Shown here one piece after another: positions 8,468 to 16,558 of a stretch of 64,000 nt of DNA. Each line of letters starts with the position of its first letter. The stretch's first letter is position 1. Below the pieces are notes generated by a model that was not told where the DNA came from, searched no databases, and was given only the letters and a program-made list of their open reading frames with translations. Both the position numbers and the translations under genes were made by a program. The DNA is from Ruminococcus sp. (GTDB lineage Bacteria; Bacillota; Clostridia; Oscillospirales; Ruminococcaceae), in assembly GCA_017484095.1 (NCBI GenBank), contig JAFUTU010000033.1, positions 62,001 to 126,000 of the forward strand, in the 5' to 3' direction.

Positions 8468-9525
8468 AGATATTTCTTATCGACTTTGAAAATGTTAAAT
8501 CCAAAGGGCTCGCAGGTATCGATAAGCTTAACAGTGACGATACCGTCGTGATCCTGTACAGTGAAAACTCCGATACTATCAGTTTTGAAATGCACCAGAA
8601 GGTAATGACGTGCAAGGCAGATGTTGAATATTTCAAGGTGAATGTCGGCGGGAAGAACGCACTTGATTTTCAGCTGTCTACCCTGCTCGGATATATTGTT
8701 GCTAAAGACGCTTTTTCGCACGCATTTATTATCAGCAATGACAGAGGGTTTGATTTTCTGCATGATTTCTGGCATGGTAACTTTGTTGAAGATATCAATA
8801 CTGTTGTTTACAGAACAAGGACCATATCACAGGCGATAAGTTATGCTCTCGGAACTAAACAGATAAGGGCTGACGATCAGGATAACGATGAAGTTGATAG
8901 CGATGTTTTTGAGATCCAGAAAGAAGCTGTTCAGCCAACAGAAGCAACAGCAGCAACTGACACTGAAACAACCACCGTTATTGAAGAGGCACGCGAATCA
9001 AAGCCCAGAACCAGACGCCCGCGAGGATATATGCCTAATCTTACTCATATTTTGCAGGAGATCTGCACTGACGATCAGATCAGAGAGATAAGCAGGCTGC
9101 TGTCGGAATCTGAAACTAAAGAGGAACTGCACAATTCGCTTGCAAAGATATATAAACAGCAGGCAACTGATTTCTATAAACTGATAAGGCCAAGATATTT
9201 AAGACTTAAGCAGCTATATTTAAAAGAAAACCCTGAAAAGACAGAAGCTGCTGAGCCTCTGCCGCAGACCGAAGAAATCAAACAAGCCGAAGAAACAGCC
9301 GGTAATAAAGACAAGCTTACAGAACTGCTCAAGCAGGTGATAGAAAAAGAGTATATCGGTGAAACCGACAGAGTTGCAAAATGTATACACTCAGCTCACA
9401 CTAAGCAGCAGCTTTACATCAGAATGATAAAAGAATTTGGAAAAGAGCAAGGCTGCACCATATATAAAGAAATAAAAGGCAGCTGCGACGATCTTCTTGC
9501 TGCTGCAAGGGAGTGCGAGCAATGA
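8464..9525 (+). CDS. PIN-like domain protein with two related C-terminal helical repeats
   Basis: 353 residues. Residues 1-140 look like a PIN-like/NYN nuclease domain: IDFENV (Asp7), DFQLSTLLGY and SNDRGFD supply acidic positions expected at the active site. After an acidic, Thr-rich linker come two similar segments of about 60 residues (near 190-250 and 280-345), each a LT-x-(I/L)L start, a charged helix pair and an IYK motif. I infer an RNA-processing or RNA-binding role; no specific function is known to me. It overlaps both neighbours by ATGA, so all three genes are coupled. Confidence 0.7.
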   Translation: MKIFLIDFENVKSKGLAGIDKLNSDDTVVILYSENSDTISFEMHQKVMTCKADVEYFKVNVGGKNALDFQLSTLLGYIVAKDAFSHAFIISNDRGFDFLHDFWHGNFVEDINTVVYRTRTISQAISYALGTKQIRADDQDNDEVDSDVFEIQKEAVQPTEATAATDTETTTVIEEARESKPRTRRPRGYMPNLTHILQEICTDDQIREISRLLSESETKEELHNSLAKIYKQQATDFYKLIRPRYLRLKQLYLKENPEKTEAAEPLPQTEEIKQAEETAGNKDKLTELLKQVIEKEYIGETDRVAKCIHSAHTKQQLYIRMIKEFGKEQGCTIYKEIKGSCDDLLAAARECEQ

Positions 9526-10034
9526 AGTTATTCATAGCGTCAGATATTCACGGCTCGGCCCTTTGGTGCAGAAAAATGCTGGCGGCTTTTGAACAAAGCG
9601 GCGCTGAAAAGCTGTTAATTCTCGGAGATATCCTATACCACGGACCCAGAAATGATCTCCCCGATGAATATGACCCAAAAGCTGTTATCTCTTTGTTAAA
9701 TCCGATAAAGAATAGAATACTGTGTGTCAGAGGCAACTGTGACACCGAGGTAGATCAAATGGTGCTTGACTTCCCTATCCTCGCTGAATATGCCTATATC
9801 TGTATTGACGGTCTGAGAATATTTGCTACTCACGGACACAAGTTCAACTGTGAAAACCTGCCTCCGCTGTCAGAAGGAGATATTCTTCTCCACGGGCATA
9901 CACATATACCAGTTGTAAAAAACTGCGGAAGCTATACCTATATAAATCCGGGGTCAGTATCTATCCCGAAGGAGGGTTCTGCTCACAGCTGTATCCTGCT
10001 TGAAAGAGGAAAATTCAATTTCATAGAGCTATAA
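9522..10034 (+). CDS. yfcE: YfcE-type metallophosphoesterase
   Basis: 170 residues of the calcineurin-like phosphoesterase fold. Metal-binding motifs run in order: SDIHG, LGDILYHGPR, RGNCD, THGHKFN and HGHTH. E. coli YfcE is a Mn-dependent phosphodiesterase of unknown physiological substrate. ATG at 9522 has AAGGGAG eight bases upstream and overlaps the previous stop; a longer in-frame start at 9513 lies inside that binding site. Confidence 0.88.
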   Translation: MKLFIASDIHGSALWCRKMLAAFEQSGAEKLLILGDILYHGPRNDLPDEYDPKAVISLLNPIKNRILCVRGNCDTEVDQMVLDFPILAEYAYICIDGLRIFATHGHKFNCENLPPLSEGDILLHGHTHIPVVKNCGSYTYINPGSVSIPKEGSAHSCILLERGKFNFIEL

Positions 10035-10067
10035 AAATAAGCGATGGCGCAAACCATCGCTTATTTT
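10034..10067. terminator. Bidirectional terminator
   Basis: A 14-bp perfect stem (AAAATAAGCGATGG / CCATCGCTTATTTT) with a six-base loop, between two convergent genes and overlapping both stop codons. Confidence 0.9.
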
Positions 10068-11068
10068 ATATTCTTGCCAACTATCTCAAAGTACAGGTTC
10101 TTACTCATAAGCTCACTTACCTTATATTTGCTCTGATTGTAAGCTATGAGCAGCTTCATATAGGCGGCAGGCTCACAGATAGAGAACAGCGGTATGCTTC
10201 CTGCCTTTATTATCTTATCAAGCGTAACATAATGGATACTGTTTGGTTTTACACCGCAGATATAAACCATTATATTGTTCATAATACAGCGCTCAATAAA
10301 GTATATAAAGCTATAGTTCTCGCCAATTGAGCTGTTTGTGCAGGCAGTTGCGCTGTGATACGGACAAAACAGCACAGCGGCTGTATTTATGCTTGGAGCA
10401 AAACAAGAATAATCAGCAGCAGGATAACCGTGAACTATCATTATTTGCTTTTTGAACGATATCGGCTCAAAGAACATCTGCTTATGCTGACGCTCTATCA
10501 TGGCAGCAGTAACTCCTCTGAAAATTGAGCTTTCATCTATGCCATTATCTCCATATACCGAAAACTTATCGCAATAAGTGTCTGCAGAGATAACTCTGGT
10601 TGGCAGCATTACTTTTTCATAAAGCGTAAAGACACCGTGAATACCGCCTTTTTGGATAAGCTCAACAGCTGCTGAAAAATTGAACAGACCGTTTGACCCG
10701 ACCTCTCCAAGCGGTTTATTTGACGCAATAATAAAGACAGGTATCTCAATATGTCTGAAAAACATACCAAGCAGCGCAGATGTGTAACTTAGAGTATCAC
10801 TTCCGTGAGTTATGATAATGCCTTTATAGCTGTCAATATTTGCATCTAGTACATAGGTGATAAGCTTTTCCCAGTGCTCAAAACCAATATTTTCACTAAG
10901 TATATTAAAAAGCTGAACACATTTAAAGTCTTTGTTTCCATAAAGCTTTTCATACTCATCTATAAGCCTGAAACGTTCACTTTTATCAACATTTATCCTG
11001 CTTCCCTGTACGCTGCTTCCTATAGTTCCGCCCGTAAAAATCACAAGTATTTTTTTATTATCTGTCAT
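10061..11068 (-). CDS. Asparaginase/glutaminase-family protein
   Basis: 335 residues. The N-terminal domain has both threonine boxes of bacterial L-asparaginases: FTGGTIGS near residue 12 and ITHGSDTLSYT near 87. The C-terminal third is weakly conserved and ends with an unusual tail (MSKNLYFEIVGK). It lacks a signal peptide, so it would be cytoplasmic and type I-like. Asparagine deamidation is likely but not certain. Start is ATG at 11066-11068, four bases after AGGAGC; a frame extension to 11101 has no binding site. Confidence 0.78.
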   Translation of the reverse strand: MTDNKKILVIFTGGTIGSSVQGSRINVDKSERFRLIDEYEKLYGNKDFKCVQLFNILSENIGFEHWEKLITYVLDANIDSYKGIIITHGSDTLSYTSALLGMFFRHIEIPVFIIASNKPLGEVGSNGLFNFSAAVELIQKGGIHGVFTLYEKVMLPTRVISADTYCDKFSVYGDNGIDESSIFRGVTAAMIERQHKQMFFEPISFKKQIMIVHGYPAADYSCFAPSINTAAVLFCPYHSATACTNSSIGENYSFIYFIERCIMNNIMVYICGVKPNSIHYVTLDKIIKAGSIPLFSICEPAAYMKLLIAYNQSKYKVSELMSKNLYFEIVGKNIK

Positions 11069-11404
11069 AATAGCTCCTAACATTTTTATATATAATATCA
11101 TAACCGAAAAGGCTTGTCAATCGTATTAAAATCTGCAAAAACGCCACATTTAGCTGTTTTTATATATTTGTGTATGCATAAAATCCAGTTGTTTGTGTAC
11201 ATTGCACATAATCTTTGATAATATTGATGAAAAATGTTAATTGAGAAAAACCTGAAAATGTGTTATTAAAATCTCAGTCAATCTCATACTAAGCTAATTT
11301 GCTATATATTCTCGATGCCCTTTGAAAACAAAGCAAAGAACGCAACATCTGCACAAGCACACATTAGTTCGATTTTAATAACTTGGGACAGCTTTTCATC
11401 TTAT

Positions 11405-11425
11405 AGTTGACCAAAAGTTGTCCAA
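11405..11425 (+). repeat. Candidate left att-like repeat; also describes gap 11069-11759
   Basis: AGTTGACC-N4-GTTG-N-CCAA occurs here and, in the same orientation, at 21777, 55 bases beyond the integrase remnant. It overlaps a stem-loop at 11382-11426 (CTTGG.ACA / TGTCCAAG). The rest of the 691-bp gap contains a possible gene remnant (11509-11631), a hairpin (11463) and the tetR promoter, but no intact gene. Confidence 0.4.
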
Positions 11426-11462
11426 GAAAGGCTAAGACAGCAGAATATATCATAAATAGAAT

Positions 11463-11503
11463 AGCCACCCCAATATTGCCATATGAGCAGCATATAGGTG
11501 GCT
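11463..11503 (-). terminator. Hairpin beyond a gene remnant
   Basis: AGCCACC / GGTGGCT stem with an inner ATATG/CATAT pairing, six bases beyond the minus-strand remnant stop at 11509. The T-tract is poor, so terminator function is uncertain. Confidence 0.35.
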
Positions 11504-11508
11504 TTATA

Positions 11509-11631
11509 TTATATCTCTGCTTTTACTATCTTTATGTCGTTGTCATCACCTGGTTCTTTTATGAATGAATAGATAATTGTGCCATTATCAGGTGAATCCG
11601 ATCTTATTCTTTTCAGGCTTGCAGCCCTATT
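11509..11631 (-). pseudogene. Possible 3' remnant of an unknown gene
   Basis: Forty codons are open on the minus strand without a start, ending KIVKAEI-stop, and rich in charged residues (KEPGDDNDIK). A hairpin follows the stop. This looks like the surviving 3' end of a gene cut by the island's insertion or by deletion. I do not recognise the family, and such a short frame could be chance. Confidence 0.3.
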
Positions 11632-11691
11632 TTATTTCCACCTACTATTTTTTACACAAAACTAAATTTTTTAGTGTTTTGTTTTTTCCTC

Positions 11692-11720
11692 TTGACAAAA
11701 TTAAGTTAATGGTGTATACT
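11692..11720 (+). promoter_or_regulatory. Promoter of the first island tetR gene
   Basis: TTGACA (11692-11697), 17 bases, TATACT (11715-11720). Confidence 0.75.
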
Positions 11721-11725
11721 AATCA

Positions 11726-11744
11726 TAGTTAATGATGTTAACTA
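11726..11744. promoter_or_regulatory. Operator: inverted repeat downstream of tetR promoter
   Basis: TAGTTAA-TGATG-TTAACTA, perfect 7-bp arms, begins six bases after the -10 and so covers the transcription start. A related palindrome lies before the next gene at 12413. This suggests TetR autoregulation. Confidence 0.65.
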
Positions 11745-11759
11745 TCGAGAGGTGAGCCA

Positions 11760-12356
11760 ATGCCAAAGGATAAATCAGCCACGAATGCCAAGATCATCGC
11801 CTGTATGCGTGAGGAATTCCTGACATATGGATATGAAAAGGCTTCGCTCAACCGTATCTCGGCGAAGGTCGGCATAACGACAGCAGGGCTTTACAAGCAT
11901 TTCAGCGGCAAGGAGGATATGTTCGGCTTTTTGGTCAAGGACGCTCTCGATGCACTTGATTCTATGCAGTCGAAGAGTATCAGTGAGATGTCAGCGAAGG
12001 ATTACGACCCGTTCAGCGATGAGATCTCGGCAGAACTTATCGAGCTTATATACCAGCATTTCGAGAGCTGGAAGCTGCTGGTCTGCTGCTCTGGCGGCTC
12101 TAAGTATGAGAGCTTTGAGGAGGAGCTTATCGACATCGAAACTGCCTCAAACAAGCACTATGCCGAGATACTCCGCAGAGCGGGCAAAAGCGTCAAGCCG
12201 CTCACCGAAATGGAGTGGCATATATTGTCCACCGAGTATATCCATCTTGTGTTGGAGATAGTACGCCACGACATGGCGAAGGACGAAGCATACCGCCACA
12301 TGAGCTTTGTGAAAACGCTGCTCTACCCCGGGTGGAAGGAAATATTCGGTCTTTAA
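11760..12356 (+). CDS. TetR/AcrR-family regulator
   Basis: 198 residues. Residues 8-55 form the TetR helix-turn-helix (FLTYGYEKASLNRISAKVG, then GLYKHFSGKEDMF). The C-terminal ligand domain is unassigned. Two similar palindromes, one on its own promoter (11726) and one before the ECF S-component gene (12413), are its probable operators, so it likely represses itself and that transporter gene. Codons are richer in G/C at the third position than in the flanking housekeeping genes. GAGAGGTG precedes the ATG. Confidence 0.88.
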   Translation: MPKDKSATNAKIIACMREEFLTYGYEKASLNRISAKVGITTAGLYKHFSGKEDMFGFLVKDALDALDSMQSKSISEMSAKDYDPFSDEISAELIELIYQHFESWKLLVCCSGGSKYESFEEELIDIETASNKHYAEILRRAGKSVKPLTEMEWHILSTEYIHLVLEIVRHDMAKDEAYRHMSFVKTLLYPGWKEIFGL

Positions 12357-12380
12357 TTTAATATGTATATCAGTGAAATT

Positions 12381-12400
12381 TCCGCGTATGCGGATTTTTT
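12381..12400 (+). terminator. Short terminator after tetR
   Basis: TCCGC-GTAT-GCGGA followed by six T, 24 bases after the stop. The stem is short, so readthrough is possible. Confidence 0.55.
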
Positions 12401-12412
12401 GCTTTTAGATGG

Positions 12413-12430
12413 TTAGTTAATGCTAACTAA
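12413..12430. promoter_or_regulatory. Second TetR operator candidate
   Basis: TTAGTTA-ATGC-TAACTAA, perfect 7-bp arms, shares TAGTTAATG and TAACTA with the site at 11726, though the half-site spacing differs slightly. It is 26 bases upstream of the ECF S-component start. Confidence 0.55.
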
Positions 12431-12456
12431 AATCATTTGCTAAAGGAGAAGTTGTT

Positions 12457-13035
12457 ATGGAAAACAAATGGAACAAAAAGAATGCGCTATGGTTGGCGCT
12501 GTATGTCGTTTTGTATGCGGTGACGACTGCGATAGTATGCGTGCTGGGGTCGATACACCCGATAATGTTCGTGTGCTATCAGGTAACGGCAGGGATACTG
12601 GTGACCGGCGTTGCGACAAGTACGTTTACCCGAATCCAAGCCCCGGGCGCGGCACTCTGCCTGTCGGCAGGGATGACAGCGCTGTTCTTCATCATCGGAG
12701 AAGCGAGCCACTGGCACTGCGTACCGATCATCGTTATCGGCGTTTTAGCCGAAATAGCCGGACTTATCATAGGGAATGAAAAGTGGCTTGCAATAGTCGT
12801 CAAAAGCATTATCATGAGCTTTTCGACCTTCGGATTCTACGGGCAGATCTGGTTCAACCGCGATTACACCTACTTATGTGCCATTGATGAAATGCCCGAG
12901 GGCTACGCTGATACGCTGATGAATGTTAGCCCTGCATGGTCGTTTCCGGTCGTTATCGTAATAGGTATTGTGGTTTCGGTCATTATAGCAAATGTTACGG
13001 CAAGACTGTTCAAGCTTGATTCGAGAGGAAGATAA
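12457..13035 (+). CDS. MptD-like putative ECF transporter S component (Trep_Strep family)
   Basis: 192 residues with about five transmembrane helices. The N-terminus, GSIHPIMFVCYQVTAG and the APGAALCLSAG region resemble the Trep_Strep/MptD family of substrate-binding S components of energy-coupling-factor transporters. Substrate is unknown. Its ATPase and T component are not adjacent; the ABC genes at 16.5-20 kb are of another type. Probably controlled by the TetR gene upstream. AAAGGAGAAG precedes the ATG. Confidence 0.7.
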   Translation: MENKWNKKNALWLALYVVLYAVTTAIVCVLGSIHPIMFVCYQVTAGILVTGVATSTFTRIQAPGAALCLSAGMTALFFIIGEASHWHCVPIIVIGVLAEIAGLIIGNEKWLAIVVKSIIMSFSTFGFYGQIWFNRDYTYLCAIDEMPEGYADTLMNVSPAWSFPVVIVIGIVVSVIIANVTARLFKLDSRGR

Positions 13036-13037
13036 CT

Positions 13038-13664
13038 ATGAGACTGGGACATATCATTTACACCGTTCACGATCTTGAAAAAGCAGTCAGCGAATGGACG
13101 GACAAGGGCTTCAAGGTAGAATACGGCAGAGCAAAAAAGCCCGTAAACGCCCTGATATATTTCAGCGAAGGTCCGTACATCGAACTTATGGAGCGCTCCG
13201 GTATGCCTGCAATATCGAGAAAAATAATGCGTATGCTTGGAAAGGGTGCGTTCATGGACAGATTTGACTATTGGGAACACTGCCCCGAGGGCTGGTCGTG
13301 TCTTGCGATTGAAAAGGACCCTGGCGGTCTTAAGCAGGAGATAGCTTATCTTGATTCTGTCGGCATAGACGGAACTTATATGAAAAATCTAAAACGCACC
13401 GACACCGCAGGCAGAGAGCTGAGGTACAAATGCTATTTCACCCACGACTATACCATGCCGTTTCTGATGTCGTATTTTGAGACAGACCCGAAGCCAAAGA
13501 GCTTTGTCCACCCCAACGGAATAAAAAGAGTGAAAAAGGTAGAATACCTGACTAATGAAAAGAATGCGTCGGCTCTTGCACATCTCGTTGACGATGACAC
13601 ATTACAGGTCGTTACAGGGGAAGGCTTTGAAATAATTTCAATTGAATTCGACACGGTCGAATAA
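13038..13664 (+). CDS. VOC-superfamily (glyoxalase-like) protein
   Basis: 208 residues of the Glyoxalase_3-like type. The first beta-alpha-beta module starts LGHIIYTVHDLEKAV, has an acidic YIELME strand, and is followed by a second module with FVHPNGIKRVKKVEYLT. VOC proteins bind a divalent metal and act as lyases, dioxygenases or drug-binding proteins; I cannot assign the substrate. The start follows the previous stop by two bases with GAGAGGAAG upstream, so it is in an operon with the S component. Confidence 0.78.
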   Translation: MRLGHIIYTVHDLEKAVSEWTDKGFKVEYGRAKKPVNALIYFSEGPYIELMERSGMPAISRKIMRMLGKGAFMDRFDYWEHCPEGWSCLAIEKDPGGLKQEIAYLDSVGIDGTYMKNLKRTDTAGRELRYKCYFTHDYTMPFLMSYFETDPKPKSFVHPNGIKRVKKVEYLTNEKNASALAHLVDDDTLQVVTGEGFEIISIEFDTVE

Positions 13665-13673
13665 AGTAAAAAT

Positions 13674-13709
13674 GGGCTGCTGCACATATCAGTACAGCAG
13701 CCCTATTAA
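13674..13709 (+). terminator. Terminator after the VOC gene
   Basis: Perfect 9-bp stem GGGCTGCTG / CAGCAGCCC followed by TATTAAT; the U-tract is weak. Confidence 0.6.
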
Positions 13710-13827
13710 TCTTGGTAGGAGTGTGCTTGCAAGGTGATACCATTGAACCTTGGGTTAAAGAATACAAAATGAGAATTTCGGCTAATTAATTGTAATCATC
13801 TTTTGCTTCTTTTTTAGTTTTACACAC

Positions 13828-13899
13828 TTGAAACAAATCTCAAAATATGTTTCAACTGCTTTTTGAATGCTTGAATTTACTCGTGTATCGTGATACAGT
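13828..13899 (+). promoter_or_regulatory. Operator/promoter copy A (in gap 13665-13997)
   Basis: Inverted repeat TTGAAACA-N12-TGTTTCAA (13828-13855), then TTGAAT at 13871, 17 bases, and TACAGT at 13894. The same arrangement with identical spacing occurs at 14845. The rest of the 333-bp gap holds nothing else I can identify. Confidence 0.6.
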
Positions 13900-13997
13900 C
13901 ATCATAAGGAACAGGTGTATACTATGTACTTAACAGCATTGCCGATCTATCACCGATACAAAATGCTTTTTCAGCATAGAAATGAAAGGCGTATATT

Positions 13998-14200
13998 ATG
14001 GAGATAATTCCTATCAAGAATATTACCAAAGATTATGGGAATGACAGAAGTGTATTTGATGTTTCGTTTGATATCAGAAAAGGGGAAGAGTTCGGTTTAT
14101 TAGGTCTCTGTGGCTGATGATGACCGGAGTAATGTCTCTGATGCTGTTTGCCATCTTATACGCTATGTCCGGATATGAGGGCGGCGGTGTCATTTTTTAG
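13998..14200 (+). pseudogene. Remnant of an ABC transporter (ATPase start joined to permease end)
   Basis: ATG at 13998 after AAAGG opens a 39-codon frame that starts like an ABC ATPase (ITKDYG, DVSFDIRKGEEFGLLG) but stops just where the Walker A lysine motif should follow. An ATG at the stop opens a 27-codon frame (MMTGVMSLMLFAILYAMSGYE) resembling a permease C-terminus. An internal deletion of nearly all of an ABC operon explains this. It sits behind operator copy A. Confidence 0.7.
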
Positions 14201-14267
14201 AAGAAAGATCTGCCGTTATAGGTTCAAGTAAAGAGAAATATCGAAGATCTATAATTGTACAAATCAT

Positions 14268-14298
14268 GGACTGCTGTGGTCACAGCAGTCCCTTTTTA
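14268..14298 (+). terminator. Terminator after the ABC remnant
   Basis: Perfect 11-bp stem GGACTGCTGTG / CACAGCAGTCC followed by CTTTTTA. It also overlaps the end of the convergent tetR gene. Confidence 0.8.
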
Positions 14299-14823
14299 AT
14301 TAAAATCCGAAAAAACGTGTTCATAATAAGTATCAGCAATGAATTTGACGGACTCTTTACAGTCGTTTTTTACCCACTGCATGGAAACATTGAACAGGCA
14401 GCCTGCGGCATAGTAAGCAGAATATACGGTTTCTTTTCTTTGGCTGTCCTCAAAATTTTTGAGAAGCGTTTGATTCAAAAAATCCAGATATATCATTTCA
14501 AGCCCTGCTTTTTGGATAAGCTGCATAAGCTTCTTCTTTTCACGCAGGAAATGGAAAATGGTAAAGATCAGCTCGTAGTAATCGTCTTTTGTTTGAGGCG
14601 TTCGGGGGAAAAGTAAGGCAAAGCCGGCTGTCTCTTTGCTGAAATACTGTATAATGATGTCATTCTTGCTTTTGAAATGGCGGTAATATGTCACCCTGCC
14701 AACTCCGGCATTTTTTGCAATTGCAAGGATCGTTATCTTTTCATACGGAGTTGTTTTCATAAGCTGAAACAGAGCTTCGGTAATATATTTCTTTGTTCTT
14801 TCAGCATCCTCGTGGGTACTCAT
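14296..14823 (-). CDS. TetR/AcrR-family regulator
   Basis: 175 residues. The N-terminal helix-turn-helix is typical (ITEALFQLMKTTPYEKITILAIAKNAGVGRVTYYRHFKSK), followed by a TetR_C-type ligand domain with the aromatic YYELIFTIFHFL. It is divergent from the MFS gene, and a long palindrome (14845-14872) lies between them; a second copy stands before the ABC remnant at 13828. It is therefore the probable repressor of both efflux systems. AAGGAG is eight bases upstream of ATG. Confidence 0.88.
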   Translation of the reverse strand: MSTHEDAERTKKYITEALFQLMKTTPYEKITILAIAKNAGVGRVTYYRHFKSKNDIIIQYFSKETAGFALLFPRTPQTKDDYYELIFTIFHFLREKKKLMQLIQKAGLEMIYLDFLNQTLLKNFEDSQRKETVYSAYYAAGCLFNVSMQWVKNDCKESVKFIADTYYEHVFSDFN

Positions 14824-14844
14824 TCAGTATCTCCTTTCACGTAT

Positions 14845-14916
14845 ATGAAACAGATTTCAAGATGTGTTTCAAGTGTTCTTTAAATGCTTGAATTAACAGA
14901 TGTACTATAATATAAT
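14845..14916. promoter_or_regulatory. Operator/promoter copy B between tetR and the MFS gene
   Basis: Palindrome ATGAAACA-N12-TGTTTCAA (14845-14872; seven of eight arm positions pair), then TTGAAT (14888-14893), 17 bases, TATAAT (14911-14916) reading toward the MFS gene. The distance from palindrome centre to -35 equals that of copy A. Confidence 0.65.
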
Positions 14917-15075
14917 TGTTGCTAGAAACAAGTGTATATAATATTTCAAGAATATTATGCAACAATATCGCACAAATGTCAACCATTTCTTTAACGATTC
15001 ACGGAGCCCCGAAGGACCGTTTACATATGCATGTTAACTTTTTCGGTATATTATCTTAAATGAGGAGCTATGATT

Positions 15076-16464
15076 ATGGAAATAAACGATAGAAAAAGGA
15101 CATTGATCTTCTTGAACCTGTTGATAACCTGTATTGCCACGTCGTTTTTATAGACGGCTCTCACAACAGCACTGCCTCCGATCATTTCGGAATTTGGAAT
15201 CGATGCGGCAAAGGGGCAGTGGCTGACAAGTATCTATTCCCTTGTTATGGGGATAACAATGCCGCTGACCGCTTTTCTCATAAAACGGTTTTCAACAAAA
15301 AAGCTGTACATCACAGCATTGTTTATTCTGGTGGCAGGGCTGATAGTTTGTACTGCTGCAAAAAGCTTTCCCATGTTAATGGCAGGACGAGTGCTTCAGG
15401 CTTGCAGTAACGGCATTACAACCTCGCTTGCACAGGTAGTTCTCCTGACGATATATCCTCCCGAAAGAAAAGGAACGATCATGGGCTGGTACGGATTATC
15501 GGTAGGCGCCGCCCCGGTCATCGCTCCGACGATCGCAGGATTATTTGTGGATACGGTCGGGTGGCGAATGATCTTCATAGTGACTCTGTGTATTCTGACA
15601 GCGGCATTGATATGTGCCTTTATCTGCTTTGACAATGTACTCGATACGGAAAACAGGCGGTTTGACGTAGTCTCGTTTATACTGAGTATATTTGCCTTCG
15701 GCGGTCTCACATTGGGCATCGGAAATATCAGCCGGGGAATTACAAATCCTATATCCGCCGTTCCGCTGATGATCGGGATAATAGGGAGTGCGTTCTTTAT
15801 CCTCCGTCAGCTGAAAATGGAACAGCCGTTTCTGGAACTGCGGGTATTTTCAAACAGAAGATTTACGATAAGTGTACTCGGAAGTATGTTCCTGTATTTC
15901 GTTATGATGGGCGGTTCTGTCATCATGCCGTTATATGTGCAGACGATACTCGGGAAATCCGCAACCGTATCGGGCTTGGTAACACTTCCGGGATCGCTTG
16001 CAATGGCGATCGTCAGCCCGTTTGCAGGAAAAATATATGACAAGGTCGGTATGAAGAAGCTTGCGGTAAGCGGTGCGGCGGGGCTTCTGATAAGCTCTGT
16101 CGGAATGTTCTTTATCACGCTTGAAACTCCGGTATGGGCAGCTTCTGCATTGTTTATCATACGCTGCATATCCATAGGCTGTGTGATGATGCCGTTTGTC
16201 ACATGGGGCGTAACGGGTATCAGCTCGGACAATACGGCTCACGGAAACGCTTTGATAACATCGCTCCGAACCATCGCAGGAGCTATCGGCTTTGCTGTTT
16301 TTGTCGGCATCATGACATTTGTTTCATCGGTCAGTGCAGAAAAATACGGCGAAAATGCAGGCATACACGGTCTTAATATGGCATTTTTAGGTATGACATT
16401 CGTTTCCCTGATAATGCTATTCATCAGCTTGTTCTGTATCGGGAAGAAAAGTGATATGGAGTAA
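15076..16464 (+). pseudogene. MFS multidrug exporter (EmrB/QacA type) interrupted by an in-frame amber codon
   Basis: The reading frame from ATG 15076 (TGAGGAG eight bases upstream) runs RTLIFLNLLITCIATSFL and then meets TAG at 15151-15153, where relatives usually have Gln before TALTTALPPI. After that it is open to 16464 with the full drug:H+ antiporter-2 pattern: the GRVLQA motif, GWYGLSVGAAPVIAPTIAG, and about a dozen helices. Translation from ATG 15247 would lack the first helix and conserved TALPPI, so function is doubtful unless the amber is suppressed. Otherwise the gene looks undecayed, suggesting a recent mutation. Confidence 0.75.
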
Positions 16465-16558
16465 ATACTGCGTATTTTAACAATTCTAAAACATTTCAAA
16501 AACATCTTTCAAACATCTGCAAGATACAATCAGTTTAGCAAGTCAAAGGAGTGAGTTT

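Noticed and set aside
15151-15153. TAG as a pyrrolysine codon
   Set aside because: No PylT-like tRNA or pyl genes in the window, and MFS exporters have no need for pyrrolysine; a point mutation is simpler.
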